From contig NC_135502.1 of assembly GCF_052857255.1 (NCBI RefSeq), forward strand, positions 185,005,806-185,069,805: a stretch of DNA of 64,000 bases. The letters are read 5' to 3'. Below, in pieces: positions 50,790-61,590 of this stretch (its first letter is position 1; each line of letters starts with the position of its first letter). The position numbers and the translations under genes were made by a program. The DNA is from Amblyomma americanum. Its lineage: Eukaryota; Arthropoda; Arachnida; Ixodida; Ixodidae. The notes under the pieces are model-generated. The model was not told where the DNA came from. It did not search any database and was given only the letters and a program-made list of their open reading frames with translations.

Positions 50790-53700
50790 GACCTGAAAAC
50801 GCTGAACAGATGTAACTCCGAGAGTTACGATGCTACAAGGAACATCGAGCAACACGGCATCAAGCCCTGTGAGAACAGTCCACCGCTGTCCACGGCCCTC
50901 GGAGTAACATGGGAGCCACTTCTACATCGAGGTCAAACTTCTTTAAACATAGTCACGCTCCGTTCATCGGAAGGGGGAAAATTTTTCACCGTGAGCAAAT
51001 TGACGTTTAGCAACAATTTCGTCTTTTTGGTTCAGATTGTTGGTTTTGTTTCACCTGGTTGCATTGCTCACGAGAACGCCTGGATCACCGACAGCGACCT
51101 GTAAACGCTGAACAGATGTAATACCGAGAGTTACTACGCTACAAGGAACATCGAGCAACACGGCATGAGCCCCTGCAGGAAGAGTTCTCGTAGTAACATT
51201 GGAGCCTCTGCGACATCGACGTCAAACTGCTTAAAACAGAGTCAGGCTCTGTACATCTGAACAGGGCATGGTGGCACCGTGAGCGAGATCACGTTGAGGA
51301 ACTATTTCATATTTTAGTTCGATTGTTGGTTTTGTTATACCAGGCTGCATTGCTCATGAAAACGCCCGGATTATGAACCGCGACCTGAAAACACTAAACA
51401 GACGTAACTCCGAGAGTTACGATGCTACAAGGAACTTCGAGCAACGCGGCATCAGCCCCTGTGGCATCAGTCCACCGCTGTCCTCGGCTCTCGGAGTAAC
51501 ATGGGAGCCGCTGCGACAGCGACATCAAACTGCTCTAAACAGAGTCACGCTCCGTACATCGGAACGGAGCATGGTGGCCCCGTGAACGAGATGAGGTTGA
51601 GGAACAGTTTCTTCTTTTTAGTTCAGATTGTTGGTTTTGTTCAATCTGGCTGCATTGCTCGTGTGAACGCATGAATTACCGACAACGACCTATAAACGCT
51701 GAACAGATGTAACTCCGAGAGTTACGATGCTACAAGGAACATCGAGCAACACGGCATCAGCGCCAATGGGAACAATTCTCGGAGTAACATGGGAGCCGCT
51801 GCGACATCGACGTCAAACTGCCTAAACCAGAGTCACGCTCTGTACATCTGAACAGGGCATGGTGGCACAGTGAGCGAGATCACGTTGTGGAACTATTTCG
51901 TCTTTTTGGTTCAGATTGTTGACTTTGTGCTACCTGGCTGCATCGGTCAGGAGAACGCCTGGATACTGACAGCGACGTGAAATCGCTGAACAGATGTAAT
52001 ACCGAGAGTTACGATGCTACAAGGAACATCGAGCAACACGGCATCAGCCCCTCTGGGAACGGTACAGTGCTGTCCACGGCCCTCGGGGTTACATGGGAGG
52101 CGCTGCGACATCGAGGTCAAATTACTTTAAACAAAGTCACGCTCCGTTCATAGGAACGGGGCATGGTGGCGCCTTGAGCGAGATGACGTTGAGGAACTAT
52201 TTCGTCGTTTTGGTTCAGATTGTTTGTTTTGTTCTACCTGGCTGCATTGCTCATGAGAACTACTGGATTACCAAAAGCGACCTGAAAACACTAAACAGAC
52301 GTAACTCCGAGAGTTACGATGCTACAAGGAACATCGAGCAACGCGGCATCAGCCTCTGTGGCAACAGTCCACCCCTGTCCTCGGCCCTCGGAGTAACATA
52401 GGAGCCGCTGCGACAGCGACGTCAAACTGTTTTAAACCGAGTCACTCACCGTTCATCAGAACGGGGCATGGTGGCACCGTGAGCGAGATGACGCTTAGGA
52501 ACTATTTGGTCTTTTTGGTTCTGATTGTTGGTTTTGTTCTACCTGGCTGCATTGCTCATGAGAACTACTGGATTACCAAAAGCGACCTGTAAACACTAAA
52601 CAGACGTAACTCCGAGAGTTACGATGCTACAAGGAACTTCGAGCAACGCGGCATCAGCCCCTGTGGCAACAGTCCACCGCTGTCCTCGGCCCTCGGAGTA
52701 ACATGGGAGCCGCTGCGACAGCGACGTCAAACTGTTTTAAACCGAGTCACTCACCGTTTATCAGAACGGGGCATGGTGGCACCGTGAGCGAGATGACGTT
52801 GAGGAACTATTTCGTCTTTTTGGTTCAGATTGTTGGTTTTGTTCCACCTGGCTGCATTGCTCATGAGAACTCCTGGATTACCAATAGCGACCTGAAAACG
52901 CTGAACAGATGTATCTCCGAGAGTTACGTTGTTACAAGGAACATCGAGAAACATGGCATCAACCCCTGAGGGAACAGTCCACCGCTGTACATGGGCCTCG
53001 GAGTAACATGGGAGCTGCTGCGACATCGACGTCAAACTGCTTGAAACCGAGTCACTCACTGTTCATCGGAACGGGGCATGGTGGCACCGTGAGCGAGATG
53101 ACGTTGAGGAACTATTTCGTCTTTTTGGTTCAGATTGTTGGTTTTGTTCCACCTGGCTGCATTGCTCGTGAGAACTCCTGTATTACCGATAGCGACCTGA
53201 AAACGCTGAACAGATGTATCTCCGAGAGTTACGTTATTACTAGGAACATCGAGCAACACGGCATCAGCCCCGGCGGGAACAGTCCACCGCTCTCCACAGC
53301 CCTCGGAGTAACATGGGAGCCGCTGCGACATCGACGTCAAACTGCTTTCAACAGAATCACGCTCCGTTCATCGGAACGGGCCATGGTGGCATGGTGAGCG
53401 AGATGACGTATAGGAACTATTTCGTCTTTTTGGTTCAGATTGTTGGCTTTGTTCTACCTGGCTGCATCGTTCACGAGAACGCCTGGATTACTAACAGCGA
53501 CCTGAAAACGCTGAACAGATGTAACACCGAGAGCTACGATGCTACAAGGAACATCGAGCTACGTGGCATCAGCCCCTGTGGCAACAGTCCACCGCTGTCC
53601 TCGGCCCTCGGAGTAACATGGGAGCCGCTGCGACAGCGACGTCAAACTGCATTAAACCCAGTCACTCACCGTTCATCGGAACGGGGCATGGTGGCACCGT

Positions 53701-56700
53701 GAGTGAGATTACGTTGAGGAACTATTTCGTCTTTTTGGTTCAGCTTGTTGGCTTTTTTCTACCTGGCTGCATCGGTCGCGAGAACGCCTGGATTACTGAC
53801 AGCGACCTGAAAATGCTGAACAGATGCAATACCGAAAGTTACGATGCTACAGGGAACATCGAGCAACACGGCATCAACCCTTGTGGGAACGGTACACTGC
53901 TGTCCACGGACCTCGGAGTAAGATGGGAGCCGCTGAGACATCGACGTCAATCTGCTTTTAACAGAATCACGCTCCGTTCATCGGAACGGGCCATGGTGGC
54001 ACCGTGAGAGAGATGACGTTGAGGTACTAATTCGTCTTTTTGGTTCAGATTGTTGGTTTTGTTCCACCTGGCTGCATTGCTCATGAGAACTCCTGTATTA
54101 CCGCTAGCGACCTGAAAACGCTGAACAGATGTATTTCCGAGAGTTACGTTGTTACTAGGAACATCGAGCAACACGGCATCAGCCCCGGCGGGAACAGTCC
54201 ACCGCTCTCCACAGCCCTCGGAGTAACATGGGAGCCGCTGCGACATCGACGTCAAGCTGCTTTCAACAGAATCACGCTCCGTTCATCGGAACGGGCCATG
54301 GTGGCATGGTGAGCGAGATGACGTATAGGAACTATTTCGTCTTTTTGGTTCAGATTGTTGGCTTTGTTCTACCTGGCTGCATCGTTCACGAGAACGCCTG
54401 GATTACTAACAGCGACCTGAAAATGCTGTACAGATGTAATAGCGAGAGTTACGATGCTACAAGGAACATCGAGCAACACGGCATCAGCCCCTGTGGAATG
54501 AGTTCTCGGAGTAACGTGGGAGCCGCTGCGACATCGAAGTCAAACTGCTTTAAACAGATTCACGCTCAGTTCATCTGAACAGGGCATGGAGGCACCGTGA
54601 GTGAGATTACGTTGAGGAACTATTTCGTCTTTTTGGTTCAGCTTGTTGGCTTTTTTCTACCTGGCTGCATCGGTCGCGAGAACGCCTGGATTACTGACAG
54701 CGACCTGAAAATGCTGAACAGATGCAATACCGAAAGTTACGATGCTACAGGGAACATCGAGCAACACGGCATCAACCCTTGTGGGAACGGTACACTGCTG
54801 TCCACGGACCTCGGAGTAAGATGGGAGCCGCTGAGACATCGACGTCAATCTGCTTTTAACAGAATCACGCTCCGTTCATCGGAACGGGCCATGGTGGCAT
54901 GGTGAGCGAGATGACGTATAGAAACTATTTCGTCTTTTTGGTTCAGATTGTTGGTTTTGTTCTACCTGGCTGCATTGCTCATGAGAACTACTGCATTACC
55001 GATAGCGACCTGAAAACGCTGAACAGATGTAACTCCGAGAGTTACGATGCTACAAGGAACATCGAGCAACGCGGCATCAGCCCCTGTGGGAACAGTTCTC
55101 GGAGAAACATTGGAGCCGTTGCGACATCGATGTCAAGCTGCTTAAAACCGAGTCAGGCTCTGTACATCTGAACAGGGCATGGGGGCACCGTGAGCGAGAT
55201 GACATTGAGGAACTATTTCTTCTTTTTTGGTTGAGATTGTTGGCTTTGTTCTACCTGGCTGCATCGGTCACGAGAACGCCTGGATTACTAACAGCGATAT
55301 GAAAACGCTGAACAGATGTTACACTGAGAGTTACGATGCTACAAGGAACATCGAGCAACAGGCATCAGCCCCTGCGGGAACGGTACACTGCTGTCCACGA
55401 CCCTCGGAGTAACATGGGAGCCGCTGCGACATCGACGTCAAACTGCTTAAACAGTGTCACGCTGCGTACATCGGAACAGGGCATGGTGGCACCGTGAGCG
55501 AGATGACATTGAGGAACTATTTCATATTTTTAGTTCAGATTGTTGGTTTTGTTTTACCAGGCTGCATTGGTCATGAGAACGCCTGGATTATCGACCACGA
55601 CCTGAAAACACTGATCCGATGTAACTCCGAGAGTTACGATGCTACAAGTAACATCGAGCAACACGGGATCAGTCTTTGTGGGAACTGTCTACCGCTGTCC
55701 CCGGCCCTCGGAGTAACATAGGAGGCGCTGCGACATCAACGTCAAACAGCTTTAAACAGAGTCACGCTCCGTTCATCGGAACGGGGCATGGTGGCGCCTT
55801 GAGCGAGATGACGTTGAGGATCTATTTCGTCTTTTTGGTTAAGAGTGTTTGTTTTGTTCATCCTGGCTGCATTGCTCATGAGAACGCCTGGATTACCGAC
55901 AGCGACCTGAATACGCTGAACAGATGTAACTCCGAGAGTTACGATGCTACAAGTAACATCGAGCAACACGGCATCAGCCTCTATGGGAACAGTCTACCGC
56001 TGTCTATGGCCCTCGGAGTAACATGGGAGCCGCTGCGACATCGACGTCCAACAGCTTTAAACAGAGTCACACTCCGTTCATTGTAACGGGGCATGGTGGC
56101 ACCATGAGCGAGATGACGTTGAGGAACTATTTCGTCTTTTCAGTTGAGATTGTTGGTTTTGTTCCACCTGGCTGCATTGCTCATGAGAAGGCCTGGATTA
56201 CCGACAGCGACCTGATACGCTGAACAGATGCAATTCCGAGAGTTACGATGCTACAAGGAACATCGAGCAGCGCGGCATCAACCCCTGAGGGAACGGTCCA
56301 CCGCTGTACACGGGCCTCGGAGTAACATAAGAGCCCCTGGGACATCGACGTCAAACTGCTTTAAACAGAGTCACACTCCGTTCATCGGAACGGAGTATGG
56401 TGGCGCCGTGAGCGAGATGACGTTGATGAACTATTTCGTCTTTTTGGTTAAGATTGTTTGTTTTGTTCATCCTGGCTGCATTGCTCATGAGAACGCCTGG
56501 ATTACCGACAGCGACCTGAAAACGCTGAAGAGATGTAACTCCGAGAGTTATGATGCTACATGGAACATCGAGCAACACGGCATCAGCCCCGGTGGGAACA
56601 GTCCACCGCTCTCCTAAGCCCTCGGAGCAACATAGGAGCCGCTGCGACATTGACGTCAAAATGCTTTAAACATAGTCACGCTCCGTTCATTGTAACGGGG

Positions 56701-59700
56701 CATGGTGGCACCATGAGCGAGATGACGTTGAGGAACTATTTCGTCTTTTCAGTTGAGATTGTTGGTTTTGTTCCACCTGGCTGCATTGCTCATGAGAAGG
56801 CCTGGATTACCGACAGCGACCTGATACGCTGAACAGATGTAATTCCGAGAGTTACGATGCTACAAGGAACATCGAGCAACACGGCATCAACCCCTGAGGG
56901 AACAGTCCACCGCTGTACAGGGGCCTCGGAGTAACATGGGAGCCGCTGCAACATCGACGTCAAACTGCTTTAAACAGAGTCACGCCCCGTACATTGGAAC
57001 GGGACATGGTGGCACCGTGAGCGAGATGACGTTAAGGAACTATTTCGTCTTTTTAGTTCAGATTGTTGGTTTTTTCCGCATGGCTGCATTGCTCATGAGA
57101 AGGCCTGGATTACCAACAGCGACTTGAAAACGCTGAACAGATGTAACTCCGAGAGTTACGATGCTACAAGGAACATCGAGCAACACGGCATCAGCCCCTC
57201 TGGGAACAGTCCACCGCTGTTCACGGCTATCGGAGTAACACGGGAGCCGCTGCGACAGCGATGTCAAACTGCTTTAAACAGAGTCACGCTCCGTTCGTCG
57301 GAATAGGGAATGGTGGCACCGTGAACGAGATGACGTTGAGGAACTATTTCGTCTTTTTGGTTCAGATTGTTATTTGTGTTTCTATCTGGCTGCATTGCTG
57401 ACGAGAACGCCTCGATTACCGACAGCGACCTGAAAACGGTGTACAGCTGTAATACCGAAAGTTACGATGCTACAAGGGACATCGAGCAACACGGCATCAG
57501 CCGCTGTGGGAACGGTACACTGCTGTTCCCTGCCCTCGGAGTAACATGGGAGCCGGTGCGACATCGACGTCAAACTGCTTTAAACAGAGTCACGCTCCGT
57601 ACATCGGAACGGGACATGGTGGCAACGTGGGCGAGATGACGTTAAGGAACTATTTCGTCTTTTAATTCAGATTGTTGCTTTTTATCCCGTTGGATGCATT
57701 GCTCATGTGAACGCCTGGATTACCGACAGCGACCTCAAAACGCTATACAGCTTTAATACCGAGAGTTACGATGCTGTAAGGAACATCGAGGATCACGGCA
57801 TCGGCCCCTGTGGGAACGGTCCACTGCTCTCCACTGCCCTCGGAGTAAATGGGAGCCGCTGCAACATCGACGTCAAACTTCTTTCAACAGAATCGCGCTC
57901 CGTACATCGGAATGGGTCATGGTGGCACCGTGAGCGAGATGACGTTGAGGAACTATTTCGTCTTTTTGGTTCGATTGTTGGTTTTGTTCTACCTTGCTGC
58001 ATTGCTTATGAAACGTCTGGATTACCGACAGCCACCTATAAAACTGAACAGATGTAACTCCGAGATTTACGATGCTACAAGAGACATCGACCAACACGCC
58101 ATCAGCCCCTTTGAGAACGGTACACTGCTGTCCACGGCCCTCGGAGTAACACGGGAGCCACTGCGACAGCGACGTCAAACTGCTTTAAACAGAGTCACAC
58201 TCCGCTCATCGGAGCGGGGCATGGTGGCACCGTGAGCGAGATGACGTTAAGGAACTATTTCGTGTTTTTAGTTCAGATTGTTGGTTTTGTTCCACCAGGC
58301 TGCATTGCTCATAAGAAGCCCTGGATTACCGACAGCGACCTGAAAACGCTGAACAGATGTAACTCCGAGAGTTACGATGCTACAAGGAACATCGAGCAAC
58401 ACGGCATCAGCCCTTCTGCGAACCGTCCACCGTTGTCCACGGCCATCGGAGTAACACGTGAGCCGTTGCGACAGCGACGTCAAACTGCTTGAAACAGAGA
58501 CGCTCCGTTCAGCGGAACGGGGCATGGTGGCACCGTGAGAGAGATGACGTTGATTAACTATTTCGTATTTTTAGTTCAGATTGTTTGTTTTGTTATACCT
58601 GGCTGCATTGCTCATGAGAACGCCTGGATTACCGACCACGGCCTCTAAACAATACATAGACGTAACTCCGAGAGTTACGAAGCTACAAGGATCATCGAGC
58701 AACACGGCATCAGCCCCTGTGGGAACAGGTCACCGCTGTCCCCGGCCCTTTGGAGTAACATGGGAGCCGCTGCGACATCGACGTCAAACTGCTTTAAACG
58801 GAGTCACGCTCCGTACATCGAAACGGGACATGGTGGCGCCGTGAGCGAGATGACGTTGAGGAAATATTTCGTCTTTTTTGTTGAGATTGTTGGTTTTGTT
58901 CTACCTTGCTGCATTGCTCATGAGAACGCCTGGATTACCGAAAGCGACCTGAAAACGCTGAACAGATGTAACTCCGAGAGTTTCAATGCTACATGGAACA
59001 TCGAGCAACACGGCATCAGCCCCTGTGGGAACAGTTCTCGGAGAAACATGGAAGCCGCTGCGACATCGACATCAAACTGCTTTAAACAGATTCACGCTCC
59101 TTTCATCTGAACAGGGCATGGTGGCATCGTGAGCAAGATGACGTTGAGGAACTATTTCGTCTTTTTGGTTCAGATTGTTGGCTTTGTTCTACCTGGCTGT
59201 ATCGGTCGCGAGAACGCCTGGATTACTTTAAGCGCCCTGAAAATGCTGAACAAATGTAATACCGAGAGTTACGATGCTACAAGGAACATCGAGCAAAACG
59301 GCATCAGCGCCTGTGGGAACGGTACACTGCTGTCCACGGCCCTCGGAGTAACATGGGAGCCGCTGCGACATCGACGTCAAACTGCTTTAAACGGAGTCAC
59401 ACTCCGTTCATCAGAACGGGGCATGGTGGCACCGTGAGCGACATGACGTTAAACTATTTCGTCTTTTTTGTTTTGTTCTACCTGGCTGGATTGATCATGA
59501 TAACGCCTCGATTACCGACAGCGACATCAAAACACTGTACAGCTTTATTACCGAGAGTTACGATGCTACAATCAACATCGAGCAACACGGCATCAGCCCC
59601 TGTAGGAACGGTACACTGCTGTCGAAGGCCGTAGGAGTAACTTGGAAGCCGCTGGGACATCGACGTCAAACTGCTTTAAACAGAGTCACGCTCCGTTCAT

Positions 59701-60040
59701 CGGAACAGGACATGGTGGCAGCGTGAGCGACATGACGATGAGCAACTATTTCTTCTTTTTGGTTCAGATTGTTGGTTTTGTTCTACCTGGCTGCATTGCT
59801 CACGAGAACGCCTGGATTACCGACACCGACTTGAAAACGCTGTACAGCTGTAATACCGAGAGTTACGATGCTACAAGGAACATTATGAAAACGGCATCAG
59901 CCCCTATGGGAAAGGCCCACTGCTGTCCTCGGCCCTCGGAGTGACATGGGAGCCGATGCGACATCGACGTCAAACTGCTTTAAAAAAACTCACGCTCCGT
60001 TCATCGGAACGGGACATGGTGGCAGCGTGAGCGACATGAC
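50790..60040 (+). repeat. Satellite array 4, about 31 monomers, interrupted at its right end by LINE-2
   Basis: The first ~5.8 kb follows array 3. From 58760 the order of variants follows array 1 from 12207 (PYIETGHGGAV-type, the IGRENAWITLSALK-type at 59129, the 289-bp variant at 59353, the GSVSDMTMSNYFF-type at 59642). The last unit, starting at 59946, is the one LINE-2 entered. Confidence 0.95.
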
Positions 60041-60041
60041 A

Positions 60042-61274
60042 ATTCATAAAAGACTCATGAACTTTTGCAATAAACTTAACCTCATTAATCCGTCACAGCA
60101 TGGTTTCCGCCCAAACAGGTCTACTGAAACAGCCTTACTAATGCAAAAAGAGATAATCCTGGAGGCACTTGAAAATAGGGAGATGTGCATAGGTGTCTTT
60201 GTGGATTTCTCGAAGGCTTTTGATCGTCTAAACCATCAAATACTACTCAACAAGCTAGAAAAATATGGAATCCGTGGCACTGCAGCTTGTCTACTAAAGT
60301 CCTACCTACAGCATCGATATCAATGTGTAACAATAGATCAGCATGTTTCAACTCTTCAACCCATAACCACTGGAGTTCCACAAGGAAGCATTTTAGGACC
60401 GCTACTGTTTATTGTATACATAAACGACATAACAAATATCAGTAACCTTCCAAAATATGTTCTGTATGCAGACGATACCAGTCTCTTATTTAGTGGCAAT
60501 AATATTCCATTGCTCATTTCAAACACAAACAGTGTGTTAGAAAAGTTGAAATCGTGGAGCGCAGCAAATTCCTTGATAATAAATAGTAAAAAAACAAAAG
60601 CGGTACTTTTTCATTACCGGCAGAGTGCCGTTACATCAGATCGTAGGCTAAAAATAGACAACTCTATTATAGAGGTGGTTGACACAGTAAAAACACTAGG
60701 AATTTTCTTTAACAAGAACATGAGCTGGGACCCTCACATTAGCTTCTCTTTAACCAATTTATCAAAGTGCGTCGGAATTCTCGCGAAATTTCGCTCCTAT
60801 CTACCCGTATCGATTAAATTAATAATATACAACACATTATTCATGTCGTATGTTAACTACTGTTTCCTTGTCTGGGGCTCTACTACTCAAACTAACCTGC
60901 ACAAGATATACATGCTGCAAAAGAAAGCAGTACGTTATATAGCAAATGTTGACTACCTCGCACATACCGAAGAACTGTTTAAGAGATTCAAAATCATACC
61001 CGCTCATAAGCTATACGAATTTTTCTTAGCCATAAGATATAAAAAATCCATTTCTCACGGTGACAATTTCTTGACAGCATTGTCATCCCTCGAAACAAAC
61101 TCAACGCCATACTCGTTTCGAAAACACGAACGTTGGACCATTCCCTTTTGCCGTACAGAACATGGTCGACAGATGATGCGTCATGCAGTTCCAAGGTTAC
61201 TAAACAAATTCATCTTTGAACGTTTTTCTCTTGAAACATCTAGTACACAAACTCTAAGAAATCATTTTTTGTAA
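60042..61274 (+). CDS. LINE-2 reverse transcriptase, C-terminal ~410 residues of ORF2, uninterrupted
   Basis: This is the RT and C-terminal part of a CR1/L2-like ORF2. The endonuclease and the start of the RT are missing because of 5' truncation. Motifs in order are INPSQHGFRPNRSTETALL (fingers), GVFVDFSKAFDRLNHQIL (first catalytic Asp), TTGVPQGSILGPLLF, VLYADDTSLLF (catalytic Asp pair), KTKAVLFHYR, LGIFFNKNMSWDPH and YVNYCFLVWGS, then a C-terminal domain ending ...SLETSSTQTLRNHFL. The stop is TAA-free TGTAAG context with TAA at 61272-61274. The frame happens to be open upstream through 32 codons of satellite from an ATG at 59946, giving 442 codons, but that fusion is an accident of position. 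Catalytic residues are intact, yet without the N-terminal half it is not an autonomous element. Confidence 0.88.
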   Translation: MHKRLMNFCNKLNLINPSQHGFRPNRSTETALLMQKEIILEALENREMCIGVFVDFSKAFDRLNHQILLNKLEKYGIRGTAACLLKSYLQHRYQCVTIDQHVSTLQPITTGVPQGSILGPLLFIVYINDITNISNLPKYVLYADDTSLLFSGNNIPLLISNTNSVLEKLKSWSAANSLIINSKKTKAVLFHYRQSAVTSDRRLKIDNSIIEVVDTVKTLGIFFNKNMSWDPHISFSLTNLSKCVGILAKFRSYLPVSIKLIIYNTLFMSYVNYCFLVWGSTTQTNLHKIYMLQKKAVRYIANVDYLAHTEELFKRFKIIPAHKLYEFFLAIRYKKSISHGDNFLTALSSLETNSTPYSFRKHERWTIPFCRTEHGRQMMRHAVPRLLNKFIFERFSLETSSTQTLRNHFL

Positions 61275-61590
61275 GCCACTGTATTCCCTTTGTGTGAAAA
61301 GTGTGACACGAATGACTTTTGCATCTATGTTAACACCAATGTATTGCGTATTAATGAACATGTACCAAGAGTTTATATCGATTGTTCTGAAATTCCTGTA
61401 TTATATTCTGTTAGGTAGCGTGTGTGGATTTTGTACTTTTTAAAAAAAAAAAATTTTTTTTGCCCTTGCTGTACGCCATGTAGGGGGGCTCGGGCTCCCT
61501 CAAGCGAAAATCGTTCGCTTTTTGCCTGAGCCTGCCCACATCATAATGATGTAAATAAAACTGACTTGACTTGACTTGACTTGACTTGAC
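61275..61590 (+). terminator. LINE-2 3' UTR: hairpin, AATAAA and (TTGAC)n tail
   Basis: An A-run/T-run lies at 61442-61461. A nested hairpin spans 61487-61532, with outer arms GGCTCGGGC and GCCTGAGCC (8 of 9 pairs) and inner arms AGCGAA and TTCGCT around AATCG. AATAAA is at 61554-61559, followed by the five-base tail repeats ending at 61590. The layout (double stem, AATAAA, short tandem tail) parallels LINE-1 although the sequences differ. Confidence 0.75.

Larger units (their letters stand above)
60041..61590 (+). mobile_element. LINE-2, 5'-truncated non-LTR retrotransposon, young insertion
   Basis: A 1.55-kb insertion contains the RT domain to the end of ORF2, a 3' UTR and a tail of five TTGAC units after CTGAC. 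The left flank GTGAGCGACATGAC and right flank AACTATTTCTTC are adjacent parts of one monomer; the undisturbed site at about 13474-13500 reads ...ATGACGATGAGCAACTATTTC. Seven bases (GATGAGC) are therefore absent and no target duplication is seen. TGAC ends both the left flank and the tail, so microhomology may have joined them. The frame has no disabling change. The element is present in this repeat copy only. Confidence 0.92.

Noticed and set aside
59946..61274. A 442-codon satellite-RT fusion gene
   Set aside because: The first 32 codons are ordinary satellite, open by chance; the element simply landed in that frame and is 5'-truncated.
61561..61590. TTGAC repeats as telomeric sequence
   Set aside because: Only five units directly after AATAAA at a LINE 3' end; arthropod telomeres are usually TTAGG-type. 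It is the element's tail.
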